Positions 27,101 through 34,990 of a stretch of DNA of 38,792 bases are shown in pieces (the stretch's first letter is position 1; each line of letters begins with the position of its first letter). The notes under the pieces were generated by a model. The model did no database searches and was not told where the DNA came from. It worked only from the letters and a program-made list of their open reading frames with translations. The stretch comes from JANQTF01 sp036835375 (GTDB taxonomy: Bacteria > Bacteroidota > Bacteroidia > J057). The stretch is taken from positions 1 through 38,792 of the forward strand of contig DAITMB010000041.1 of assembly GCA_036835375.1 (NCBI GenBank). The letters are read 5' to 3'. Position numbers and translations under genes: made by a program.

Positions 27101-27426
27101 AGCTGGCTCAGATCGCCCCGATCTACGACGCTGTGACCTTGGACCTTGATCGGGATGGGAAGCTCGACCTCATAGTGGGCGGAAATTTCTTTGGAGTGGG
27201 TCCTAACAGGGGCCGCTATGATGCCTCGCGAGGCACAGTGTTGCTGGGCAAAGGAGGTGGCACCTGGTTGCCCATGTCGGCAGGACAAAGTGGATTGGAC
27301 GTTCGTGGCGAAATCCGCCGAATATTCGTTGGAATCGTGAATGGGAGAAAGCGGCTATGGTTTTTTCGAAGCGACGACGTCCCGATGTATTACTGGCAAG
27401 TCAAAGGGGCAGTAGCGCTGCCTTAA
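24118..27426 (+). CDS. VCBS/FG-GAP repeat lipoprotein with ASPIC/UnbV domain
   Basis: Large cell-envelope protein of 1102 aa from ATG 24118. A leader with a lipobox-like VVAC (about residue 20) suggests lipid anchoring. At least 14 FG-GAP calcium-binding repeats follow, each with a D-x-(D/N)-x-D-G-x-x-D core such as DFDQDGLPDLYF, DLNQDGYPDLFT and DLDGDGDEDLVAG. An ASPIC/UnbV domain lies in the middle (about residues 510-590, with NPFGIGAKV, RGFLSSQPTRVHV and VRWPDG). Repeats before and after it form two beta-propeller-like halves. Such proteins are abundant on Bacteroidota surfaces, and ligand binding or adhesion is likely. It is followed by a vanadium haloperoxidase gene after 94 bases in the same direction. 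A TAAATTTG -7 box lies only 3 bases before the start. Confidence 0.9.
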   Translation: MLKGLFHTTWRSAVLLAVVACEPSPRFEVIPPEHSQITFSNHVTPQINFSILDYPYFYNGGGVAVADFDQDGLPDLYFTANQGPNRLYRNLGDFRFEDLTVHSATGGPSEDWATGASVVDINADGLPDLYVCYLGGELGQNGRNRLFVNQGNWQFREEAEAYGLAIQGMTTQAVFFDYDRDGDLDCYLLKHSVRPAEVVRDTALRRVRDPFGGDQLLRNDNGKFVPVSDEAGISGSRLGYGLQVLVSDWNNDGWPDLYICNDFQEDDYFYLNNQDGTFTESWEAYLGHTSRFSMGSDFADLNQDGYPDLFTLDMKPYREDIRKTAEAPERFDSYQYKLSFGYRHQYPHNALHLSQGGKGYAEVAYMAGVDATDWSWSALFCDLDHDGQEDLFVTNGIARRPNDMDYIKFLSEPLVKRELSELPSEAHLRFIEKMPSVPLVNPLLRRNDTGYGFTNMASAWGMDVPGFSNGAAYADLDLDGDLDLIVNHWGAPAGIYRNQVARASTSHSLQLDLRQSGQNPFGIGAKVMVFVEGEQMTRDVMPIRGFLSSQPTRVHVSWPDPTHAVDSVHVRWPDGLWTRWTRLDRARIQRLDRDSGELFQPQQMPHAPLLEATALPADWDYRHQEDDFVDFNREPLMPHMHSREGPAVAMADLNGDGIEDFFLGGAVGQAGTLYVSEGENLWRKWQPPAFLADSMAEDVDAYFADFEGDGVLELVVLSGGNVFEPGDPRYVDRLYVQTASGWERSTKLPNQAENSSCVAVGDMDGDGHLDFFVGGRGVPGSYGLSPKSFLWKNDGRGNFIDVAESYGIDSIGMITGAQWLDWDGDGQPELVTVGEWEPIRVWKRVGKHFQDISPPILNKSNGWWNTLRSLDLDGDGDEDLVAGNLGWNSDLRAKPDAPCFLYVKDFDGNGSTDPIICRTINGRHYPWASRDELLGQLAFLRRKYPSYASFANETIENVLGEELLRSALRKEVFTAASVWLENQGGGKWVLHELSELAQIAPIYDAVTLDLDRDGKLDLIVGGNFFGVGPNRGRYDASRGTVLLGKGGGTWLPMSAGQSGLDVRGEIRRIFVGIVNGRKRLWFFRSDDVPMYYWQVKGAVALP

Positions 27427-27520
27427 ATTTGTGTGAACAGGAAGGGGAAGATGGCAACGCTTTCTTATCCTTTCTCTTTTGCGTAACTTACCCTGTCTAA
27501 CAACCCTTGATAATTCAGAG

Positions 27521-28885
27521 ATGATGAAGTTCACATTCCGTTGGCCACTATTGATTTTCTTGGCGGGAATCTTGAGTACTGGTTGCGAAAAGGACCTCAG
27601 CTATGTGGAGAAGGTAAAGGATCCGGAATTGCTGAGGAGGTGCATGAGCAATTTGTCTGATATCATTGTCTATGATATTTTCTCCCCGCCGGTCGCATCG
27701 CGCATCTATGCCTACCCCAGTGTGGCAGCCTTCGAAGTGATGTCGCAAGCAGACCCTCGCTTTGTGAGCCTGGCAGGTCAGTTGACTGATTTTCCTGGGT
27801 TGCCTCCGATAGAGACCCATCCAGATGCCCATCCACATCTGGCAGCTTTGATGACATTCAACATGATTGGCGATACGCTCATCTTTTCTAAAGACAAGAT
27901 GGGCGCATTCCTCACAACATTTCAGGACAAAATCACCAAGGAATACAAAGTGCCAAAGTCCGTGTGGGATGCTTCCTATGCCTACGCGAAGGAGGCCTCC
28001 GTGGTCATGCTGGCGTGGATGTCCAAGGATAATTATGCCCAGACAAGGACCTTCCCGCAGTTTAATGTGACAGAAGATGTCGGTCGTTGGGTGCCTACCC
28101 CGCCTGATTACATGCCCGGAATCGAGCCGCACTGGAACAAAATTCGCCCTTTTGTGATTGATTCCGCCACTCAGTTCATCCCGCTGAGACCGCCCGTATT
28201 TTCTCTCGATCAGGAGAGCGAATTTTTCAAGGATGTGATGGAGGTGTACCAAATTGGCAAAAGTCCCAATGAAGAGCAGCAAGCAATCGCTCAGTTTTGG
28301 GATTGCAACCCCTTCGTAATGCACCATCGAGGCCATGTGATGTATGCCACCAAGAAAATCACCCCTGGCGGCCACTGGGTAGGAATCACCGATCAGGCCA
28401 CGCGACAGGCCGGAAGTGATTTCGGGGAGACCTCCGAAGCGTTTTTATGGTGTACCCTGGCCTTGGCCGATGCATTTATCAGCTGCTGGGATGAGAAATA
28501 TCGTTCGTCAGTGATTCGACCCGAAACAGTGATCAATCAGCATCTCGACGAGAATTGGGTGCCCATACTCCAGACCCCTCCATTTCCAGAGTACACCAGT
28601 GGCCACAGTGTGATTTCCAGAGCAGCCGCCATGTCGCTGACCCACCTGTTTGGCGACGAATTTCAATATGTAGATTCAGTGGAAGTGAAATGGGGGCTGC
28701 CGCCCAGAACCTTTTCTTCCTTTTTACAAGCATCCGAAGAAGCCGCCATCAGTCGGATGTACGGGGGCATTCACTATCGGCCAGCCATTGAGCAAGGCGT
28801 AGCGCAAGGAGCCAAGGTAGGTCAGTACCTACAAGAGAACCTCAGGACTCGGGCAGGCGAGGGACGTATTTCCAAAAATCCGTAA
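27521..28885 (+). CDS. Vanadium-dependent haloperoxidase/PAP2 lipoprotein
   Basis: The product is 454 aa from the first of two adjacent ATGs at 27521, followed by a lipoprotein leader (LAGILSTGC). The three PAP2/vanadium-binding motifs are present: KYRSSVIRPE (about 326), PEYTSGHS (about 358-365) and SRMYGGIHYRP (about 410). These hold vanadate or phosphate and the catalytic histidine. Such enzymes oxidise halides with peroxide, or act as phosphatases; which holds here cannot be read from sequence. The pairing with an upstream FG-GAP/ASPIC protein is frequent in Bacteroidota (family knowledge). The protein is extracytoplasmic and probably membrane-anchored. Confidence 0.9.
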   Translation: MMKFTFRWPLLIFLAGILSTGCEKDLSYVEKVKDPELLRRCMSNLSDIIVYDIFSPPVASRIYAYPSVAAFEVMSQADPRFVSLAGQLTDFPGLPPIETHPDAHPHLAALMTFNMIGDTLIFSKDKMGAFLTTFQDKITKEYKVPKSVWDASYAYAKEASVVMLAWMSKDNYAQTRTFPQFNVTEDVGRWVPTPPDYMPGIEPHWNKIRPFVIDSATQFIPLRPPVFSLDQESEFFKDVMEVYQIGKSPNEEQQAIAQFWDCNPFVMHHRGHVMYATKKITPGGHWVGITDQATRQAGSDFGETSEAFLWCTLALADAFISCWDEKYRSSVIRPETVINQHLDENWVPILQTPPFPEYTSGHSVISRAAAMSLTHLFGDEFQYVDSVEVKWGLPPRTFSSFLQASEEAAISRMYGGIHYRPAIEQGVAQGAKVGQYLQENLRTRAGEGRISKNP

Positions 28886-28915
28886 TTTTTTTTCATTTCT
28901 TGAAATGGAAGCCTT

Positions 28916-28935
28916 CTCTCCCTATCTTGGGAGAG
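28916..28935 (+). terminator. Short hairpin after the haloperoxidase gene
   Basis: A perfect 7-bp stem (ctctccc/gggagag) with a 6-base loop sits 31 bases past the haloperoxidase stop. No T-run follows. It could be a weak terminator or a 3' end stabiliser. The symporter gene starts 167 bases further on. Confidence 0.35.
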
Positions 28936-29101
28936 CAGGGTAATCCTTCACGGGCTAATTTCAGCGCGGCTTGGCACCATTCACACAAGGCTTGATACGA
29001 GAAATCGAATCAATGATTTACTGCCAGAAATGGGCTGAGCTTGGCAACCTTTCGGTTCGTGATTTGGCATTGCGAAGCACCTACTACTACAAATTCCCCT
29101 C

Positions 29102-31090
29102 ATGAGTTCAGAAACTTTTCACCTTGGCTGGCTGGACATTTCGATCATGATCCTCTATGTGCTGGCCATGATCTGGTATGGATTGACCAAAGCCAAACGG
29201 CAGAATTCCGAAGACTACTTCCTCGCTGGCCGCAACATGACTTGGCCCATCGTAGGCATTTCCTTGTTTGCAGCTAATATCTCGAGCACCACCTTAGTGG
29301 GGCTGGCTGGCGACGCATATTCTACTGGCATCTCGGTGTACAATTATGAGTGGTTTGCTGTCATTGTGCTGATCTTTTTCGCCATATTCTTTTTGCCATT
29401 CTATCTCAAGTCCCGCGTTTATACCATGCCAGAGTTCCTGGCGCGGAGATTTGACCAGCGATCCCGCTACTACTTCGCCTTTACGACCCTGATTGGCAAT
29501 GTGATGATCGAGACGGCGGCTCCGCTCTATGTAGGAGCAGTGATTTTTGAGCAAGTGTTTCCGGACACGCCCAGTTGGATCATCATTTCGCTCCTCGCGC
29601 TGGCAGCAGCGGCCTACACCATTCCAGGCGGGCTTTCCTCTGTGGTTCACACCGAAGTCATACAGGCGATTTTGTTGATCGCAGGGTCGATCGTGTTGAC
29701 GGTTTATGCCTTTGATGCCGTGGGGAGTTGGGACAATGTGCTGGCAGCCATGCAGACCAAATACGATGCAGGACTTCTGCGCAACAATCCTGAAGATATG
29801 CTGAGTCTGATTCGACCGATCAACGACCCGGGCGTGCCGTGGCTGGGATTGGTGACAGGGCTGCCGATTTTGGGATTTTATTTCTGGGCAAATAACCAGT
29901 TTATGGTGCAGCGGGTGCTGAGCGCAAAAGACCTGAACCACGGACGTTGGGGAAGCCTATTTGGTGGCTTGCTCAAAGTACCCGTGATTTTTATCATGGT
30001 GCTGCCCGGCACCATGGCGATTGCAATGCCGACAGAGATCTTTGGGCCGCTAGAAAATCCAGATTTGGTATATCCAGCGCTGGTCTTCGGCTTGCTTCCT
30101 GAGGTGCTCAAAGGCTTGGTACTGGCTGGGCTCTTGGCTGCCATGTCTTCTTCGATCAGTGCTACCCTCAATTCTGCCTCGACTCTTATCACCATGGACT
30201 TCGTGAGGAAGATCTGGCCGAATCTCACTAGCAAGCAATTGGTGCGCATCGGACAGGGGGCGACCGTCGTGCTCGTCATACTTGCGGCCATGTGGGCGCC
30301 AAGAATCCGGGAGTTTGATTCACTGTTTAAATACCTTCAAATTGTCATTTCATACATAGCTCCTCCTGTGGTAGCGGCTTTTCTACTTGGGCTGTTTTGG
30401 AAGCGAGCCAATGGACATGGTGCCTTTTTTTCCTTCATGGCAGCACTCGCGATTTCAGTCGTATTTCTGCTCGTGGGAGGGAAGGAGCTGGCCTACAGCA
30501 CGTCGAAGGATCTTCCCTTTCTCCAATCTCTCATTACTTATAAGACGGACGGCATTGCGAACAAAGAAGTCACCATCGGTGCATCTGTCGCCGAGATAAC
30601 TCTGCAAGACCTTCCGATTCATGTAGGGACGGACAAGCAAGTGCGAATCCGCAATGGCGCGGCAGCCCTTGAGTCTGGACAATTGATCTTACTGCGTCAG
30701 CGCGTAGATGTCAATCGTGAAGGCTTCCTGATGCAGCCTGATGGAGAAAAGCTGGTAGGACCGGGTAAACTGGTGGCTATCGGGACCGAGATTTCCGAGG
30801 ACGGTACAGACCTCGTGCTTACGGGTGGGGTAGTGGGGGTTCTCTATCCAGATATTCACTTTCTCTACATCGCGACCTTTTTGTTCCTGGTCTGCACTCT
30901 TGTGATTGTGGTCGTGAGCCTGCTGACATCACCGCCAGCGGCAGACAAGATCGAAGGAAACATTTGGACTCAATCGCTGTTTGTCGAAGAGACAATTGAG
31001 CTGAAAGGCTTGGTGTGGTACCAGAATTATCGCGTCCTGTCCTTGATCTTGCTTGCGCTCACGGCCGTGGTCGTAGTTTGGTTTTGGTAA
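29102..31090 (+). CDS. Sodium:solute symporter (SSS/SLC5) with extra loop domain
   Basis: Inner-membrane transporter of 662 aa with the SSS family pattern. The N-terminal half carries SEDYFLAGRNMTWP, ISLFAANISSTTLVGLAGDAY, YTMPEFLARRF and YTIPGGLSSVVHTEVIQA. The centre has FYFWANNQFMVQRVLSAKD, and then AAMSSSISATLNSASTL, with the sodium-site serines. These resemble the vSGLT-type sugar transporters. Unusual is an insertion of about 105 residues (about 468-573) between two C-terminal helices, just before GVLYPDIHFLYIA, where relatives have a short loop. It is beta-rich and should face outside. Gene neighbours give no firm clue to the substrate; a sugar or sugar acid is the best guess. Confidence 0.9.
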   Translation: MSSETFHLGWLDISIMILYVLAMIWYGLTKAKRQNSEDYFLAGRNMTWPIVGISLFAANISSTTLVGLAGDAYSTGISVYNYEWFAVIVLIFFAIFFLPFYLKSRVYTMPEFLARRFDQRSRYYFAFTTLIGNVMIETAAPLYVGAVIFEQVFPDTPSWIIISLLALAAAAYTIPGGLSSVVHTEVIQAILLIAGSIVLTVYAFDAVGSWDNVLAAMQTKYDAGLLRNNPEDMLSLIRPINDPGVPWLGLVTGLPILGFYFWANNQFMVQRVLSAKDLNHGRWGSLFGGLLKVPVIFIMVLPGTMAIAMPTEIFGPLENPDLVYPALVFGLLPEVLKGLVLAGLLAAMSSSISATLNSASTLITMDFVRKIWPNLTSKQLVRIGQGATVVLVILAAMWAPRIREFDSLFKYLQIVISYIAPPVVAAFLLGLFWKRANGHGAFFSFMAALAISVVFLLVGGKELAYSTSKDLPFLQSLITYKTDGIANKEVTIGASVAEITLQDLPIHVGTDKQVRIRNGAAALESGQLILLRQRVDVNREGFLMQPDGEKLVGPGKLVAIGTEISEDGTDLVLTGGVVGVLYPDIHFLYIATFLFLVCTLVIVVVSLLTSPPAADKIEGNIWTQSLFVEETIELKGLVWYQNYRVLSLILLALTAVVVVWFW

Positions 31091-31226
31091 ATGCTTGCAG
31101 CTAAAAATGCTGAAAAAAGGTGCCGATGATTTCCCTTGGATGTGCGTCAATCCAGCCGCAACCCCTTGTGTGAGAAAAGAGTAAGAACCTTTGAAAATCC
31201 CTCTTCCTTCGGAGGGATGTTTCTGT

Positions 31227-31234
31227 TATATTTG
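31227..31234 (+). promoter_or_regulatory. Candidate -7 box for the DUF1573 gene
   Basis: TATATTTG matches the Bacteroidota TAnnTTTG -7 consensus and would give a leader of about 100 bases. No TTG lies at the expected 19-21 base distance upstream, so support is partial. Confidence 0.4.
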
Positions 31235-31338
31235 AGCCTGTGAGTGAATTGTTTGGTAATGCTCTGTTCAGGCAGATTTTTGAAAATCAGAAATTCCCTT
31301 GGTCCACTGTCCTTTCACTTCCAAGAAACCTTACCGCT

Positions 31339-32460
31339 ATGATTCGATCATATCTTCAACCTGCCGTTCTGGCTTGCCTGTTGTTTGCCTTCTCTGCGCT
31401 TCAGGCCCAGGAAGCACCCGCGATTCAATTTGAAAAGACCACACATGAGTTTGGAACGATTCCACAAGGTACACCCGTCACACATGTGTTCACCTTCACC
31501 AATGGTTCCGACCAAGACCTGAAGCTGTCCAATGTCCGCGCTTCCTGTGGATGTACCACTCCGGCTTGGACCCGGGAAGCCGTGGCACCCGGCGCATCCG
31601 GCGAAATAAAAGTACAGTTCAATGCCGCTGCTGCTGGCGCATTCACCAAGACCGTCACGGTCCAATATGAAGGGGGCGAGCGCCCAGTGATCCTGTACAT
31701 CAAGGGCACCGTGCAAGCACAAGCCGCCAATGAAGATGAAGGCTATGGAAATCGCGTCGGATCCCTGGGTTGGGATCGCCTGAACCACAACCTCGGCGTT
31801 CTCAATTCCGATCAGCAACAGACCGTTTCATTCAAAGTCAAAAACATGGGAACCACCCCTGTGACTTTTCAGAAGGAAGCAGCCGCAGAAATGATGTTCA
31901 GTGTGACTCCCGCCAAAATGACCCTTGCCCCGGGCGAGAAAACAGAAGTGGCAGTGGTCGTAGATGGTAGCAAATTCATGACTCAGGGAGAGTTTACCAA
32001 AACGCTGCGTATCCTCACCGACCAAGCTCAAGAAGGCGAGACAAGTCTCACCCTGGCTGGCAACCTAAACAAAGTTTTCAGCGCAGAAGAGCTGGCCATG
32101 ATGCCCAACATCACATTCGAGCAAACGACTTACGACGCTGGAACCGTGATTGAAGGAGAAAAAGTGGACATCGTTTTCGGATTCTCTAATACCGGAAAGT
32201 CGGATCTCGTGATCGAATCCGTGAAAGCCTCCTGCGGTTGTACCGCTTCAGCACCCAAGGACGACGTCGTTGCGCCCGGTGCCAGTTCTTCCATCATGGC
32301 TTCTTTTGACAGCCGTGGTCGCGAAGGATCTCAGAACAAGACCATTACCGTCCGCACCAACGATCCCGACCAGCCCACCATCATCCTTCGCTTGATGGTG
32401 GAAGTGGAAAAAGATCCCTTTCATGTGGGGAACTCTAGTCCAGCCGTCGGCGGAAGATAA
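31339..32460 (+). CDS. DUF1573 repeat secreted protein
   Basis: The product is 373 aa. The ATG at 31339 is chosen because it opens a signal peptide (MIRSYLQPAVLACLLFAFSALQAQ); the longer frame from 31240 reads through leader RNA. It has three immunoglobulin-like modules. The first (about residues 28-130) and third (about 258-365) are DUF1573 domains with the diagnostic SCGCT near residues 70 and 298. The middle one (about 135-245) has the same fold pattern (LNHNLGVLNS) but lacks the Cys motif. DUF1573 proteins are exported in Bacteroidota and of unknown function; the fold resembles ASPM-SPD-2-Hydin-type domains. A strong hairpin follows the stop. Confidence 0.88.
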   Translation: MIRSYLQPAVLACLLFAFSALQAQEAPAIQFEKTTHEFGTIPQGTPVTHVFTFTNGSDQDLKLSNVRASCGCTTPAWTREAVAPGASGEIKVQFNAAAAGAFTKTVTVQYEGGERPVILYIKGTVQAQAANEDEGYGNRVGSLGWDRLNHNLGVLNSDQQQTVSFKVKNMGTTPVTFQKEAAAEMMFSVTPAKMTLAPGEKTEVAVVVDGSKFMTQGEFTKTLRILTDQAQEGETSLTLAGNLNKVFSAEELAMMPNITFEQTTYDAGTVIEGEKVDIVFGFSNTGKSDLVIESVKASCGCTASAPKDDVVAPGASSSIMASFDSRGREGSQNKTITVRTNDPDQPTIILRLMVEVEKDPFHVGNSSPAVGGR

Positions 32461-32478
32461 TTTGCGCTAATGAACCGA

Positions 32479-32518
32479 ACCAAACGCCAGCTTCCTACTG
32501 AGGGAGCTGGCGTTTGGT
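32479..32518 (+). terminator. Strong hairpin after the DUF1573 gene
   Basis: A perfect 14-bp inverted repeat (32479-32492 with 32505-32518; arms accaaacgccagct/agctggcgtttggt) has a 12-base loop. It starts 18 bases after the stop codon. No T-run follows, but the length of the stem makes it a likely transcript end. Confidence 0.65.
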
Positions 32519-32738
32519 GATATAAGCAGGAAGTGAAAACGCCTTTGAGCGATTGCAGGTGTGAATTCTAGCATGAATTGAGAAATAAAATCCAAATATT
32601 TTCCAAAGAGGCAACCCTGCGGGAAAACGATCCGTAATAAACTCGCAATTAAAAGTTCTTTGAGGATAATTCCTCAGCCTCACATACTGTTCAACCCGGA
32701 GGGCTTTGGCACAAGCGCGTGTTCGAGCTCATCACACT

Positions 32739-33106
32739 GGGGACGACATGGTATCGACGGGCTCGCTGGAATAAGGTATAAGCATGCAGTGGGTTTCAAT
32801 GGAACCACTCAAATCCTCTGTTGAGAATTTTAACTGGCGAAAGCAATTACGCTCTGGCAGCCTAATTAGATTAGGACGCTGGATGTCTCCCGTGCGGAAT
32901 CTATTTACCGGTCGCACTATAGGGGGCACAGCATCAGGTAAATTGCAGAGATGACTCGCCACGATCATTTCTAAAGACTAGTGGTAACCTCATCGGAAAC
33001 ACCCTGTCACGTGGGGGTATCGATGAAAATAAATACGTGAATAAGCATGTAGAAGGCCTTGTTGCCACTTGTTCCGGACGTGGGTTCGACTCCCGCCGTC
33101 TCCACC
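32739..33106 (+). ncRNA. ssrA: Transfer-messenger RNA (tmRNA)
   Basis: The tRNA-like ends pair as in tmRNA: 5' GGGGACG (32739-32745) with CGTCTCC (33097-33103), including one G-U pair. The 5' part continues ATGGTATCGACGGG and the 3' arm reads GTGGGTTCGACTCCCGCC, then ACC. The tag-coding frame at 32836-32865 reads GGC GAA AGC AAT TAC GCT CTG GCA GCC TAA, giving peptide tag GESNYALAA. This ends in the usual protease-recognised ALAA. It rescues stalled ribosomes together with SmpB. A short inverted-repeat terminator follows. The CCA end is only partly encoded. Confidence 0.96.
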
Positions 33107-33121
33107 CTTGAAAACAAAAAG

Positions 33122-33157
33122 CTGCCTCACACAATTTGGTGTGGGGCAGTTTTTTTT
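33122..33157 (+). terminator. Intrinsic terminator of ssrA
   Basis: An 11-bp stem (ctgcctcacac at 33122-33132 with gtgtggggcag at 33139-33149, one G-U pair) is followed by eight T. It lies 16 bases after the tmRNA 3' end. Confidence 0.92.
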
Positions 33158-33257
33158 GATGTGTGGAGCTGAGGTACTGCTGGTCCATCTCATAGAATCT
33201 TCCCATCGCGGGCCAGCCTTCACCGAAAGATCTCTCTTCGTCAAATCAACCTAGAGG

Positions 33258-34928
33258 TCAATGTGCGATTTTGAGCACCTTGAGATGTTCTGTCCCTTGG
33301 CTTCCCTGTAGCATCAAATGATACATTCCGGCTGGCACCGAGCTGATATCGATGACGACGGACTGCGCTCCAGCATGTGATTCGAGATGATCCTGATAGA
33401 CTGGGCGGCCTTGGATGTCCACCACAGAGAGCGCCAACTGATCGGGCTGGCGAAGGAAGTAATCCACGCGAAAAAGCCCGAGAGTGGGATTGGGGAAGGC
33501 TTTGAGTTGAAATGCCTGGAGCGTCGGTTGGACCGAGGTCGTAGCATTGATAAATGGGTCGTAACACGCCGGATCGACCACTTGAGCCAATTGGATCAGA
33601 GGCAACTTTCCGCTCCCAAAAGGGTCAAAATAGGCCGCTGTAAGGGCATCCTGGCTGGCACCCAGCCAGTCTTGTAGCAGGGTAGTGAACACCTGACGAT
33701 AATCGTAAATGGGGTTTTGGCCGGGAGCACCCGTGGAATCTATGTTTTGTAAATCGATGTGATCGCCAAAAACCCCTGCTTCCAAGTGCTTCCCAAAGAC
33801 CATCATGGGAGCCAACGTGCCATGGTCGGTGCCATTGGAGCCATTTTCCGTCGCTTTTCTGCCGAATTCAGAGAACGTCACCGTGGTGATCCTGTCTTCG
33901 AGGTTCAATAATTTCAAATCATCCTGGAATGCTTTCACCGCCTCGGCGAGCTGGCCAAGGAGGTTTGCATGAATACCAGCCTGGGTGTTGCCAGCTTGGG
34001 TTTGGCCGTTGTGTGTGTCAAATCCACTCAAGCTCACCAAAAAGACCTTGGTTTTACAGCCGCCTGAGAGGAGCCTTGCGACCGTCTTGAGTTGATTGGC
34101 CAGCGAAGAGTTGGGATAGCTGATCGCATTGGTCCCCGCTTGAAACACTTCTGAAATCCGCTTAGAATACACCGAAATGCTGTTTTCGATGTTCATGACA
34201 TAGCGAAGTATGTCTCCATATTCCGAGTCTGGCGTGTCGTTGAGGGGGGCATTCCCAATCTCCGACACCACACTGTAAAATCCCAGCGGATCTTGCCCCG
34301 TGAGGTTGATCGAAGTCCGATGCTCACTCTCCGTGTGAAATCCCAGTGAAGCTTTTCTGTCTCCTAATTCAATGCCCAGCGGATCAGGCATTTCAGAGGT
34401 AGGATTTCCCGCGATCTCAGGGAAGGAATGGTCGAGGTAGCGGCCCATCCAGCCAGTTCCCAAGTTGAAATTGGCCGGCGTCCCGTCTCCTCCTGTGAGC
34501 CAGAGATCGGTGGATTTGAAGTGAGAGCGATTGGCGTCAGGATAGCCCACACCATTGATGAAGGCAGCTTTTCCCTCGTCATAGAGATCCTTGATCGCCG
34601 TCATCGATGGATGAAGCCCGGTGAGTTTACTGGAGGGAAGTTGACCATCCAACGGGAGGTAGGCTTCCCCCGAATTTCCGGTCTCTTTGATCCGAATATT
34701 GGGCCGCAAGTTGGCATACGTAGCGTATTGCTCAACTGGGATCAAGGTATTCAGTCCATCATTGCCGCCCTTGAGCTGGATCAGCACCAACGCCCTGTCC
34801 AGCACTTCTTCGCAACCCAGCGTACGGAGCATGCCCGGCGTAGCAAATGCCCTCATCGCGAATCCTTGGAACAAAAAAGGCGTCACGGTGAGCGGAGCCG
34901 ATATTTTGAGAAAATCTCTGCGTTTCAT
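33258..34928 (-). CDS. DUF1501 protein with T9SS sorting domain
   Basis: The product is 556 aa. The N-terminus MKRRDFLKISAPLTV is Tat-like (twin Arg, hydrophobic stretch). The DUF1501 sulfatase-like domain spans about residues 40-450, with LIQLKGGNDGLNTLIPV near the start, FDTHNGQTQAGNTQ, and FSEFGRKATENGSNGTDHGT. A T9SS type A domain closes the protein (about 475-556: AFPNPTLGLFRVD, VVDIQGRPVYQD, VPAGMYHLML). It is therefore predicted to reach the cell surface or medium. DUF1501 genes nearly always sit with a DUF1800 gene, as here (62-base gap, DUF1800 first). The enzymatic role is not established; alkaline-phosphatase-superfamily-like chemistry is plausible. Confidence 0.92.
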   Translation of the reverse strand: MKRRDFLKISAPLTVTPFLFQGFAMRAFATPGMLRTLGCEEVLDRALVLIQLKGGNDGLNTLIPVEQYATYANLRPNIRIKETGNSGEAYLPLDGQLPSSKLTGLHPSMTAIKDLYDEGKAAFINGVGYPDANRSHFKSTDLWLTGGDGTPANFNLGTGWMGRYLDHSFPEIAGNPTSEMPDPLGIELGDRKASLGFHTESEHRTSINLTGQDPLGFYSVVSEIGNAPLNDTPDSEYGDILRYVMNIENSISVYSKRISEVFQAGTNAISYPNSSLANQLKTVARLLSGGCKTKVFLVSLSGFDTHNGQTQAGNTQAGIHANLLGQLAEAVKAFQDDLKLLNLEDRITTVTFSEFGRKATENGSNGTDHGTLAPMMVFGKHLEAGVFGDHIDLQNIDSTGAPGQNPIYDYRQVFTTLLQDWLGASQDALTAAYFDPFGSGKLPLIQLAQVVDPACYDPFINATTSVQPTLQAFQLKAFPNPTLGLFRVDYFLRQPDQLALSVVDIQGRPVYQDHLESHAGAQSVVIDISSVPAGMYHLMLQGSQGTEHLKVLKIAH

Positions 34929-34990
34929 CAGGATGAAAATTGGAAGGTAAAAACCAACATTTGCCTACTTTTCAAGAGGAACAGCGGCTC

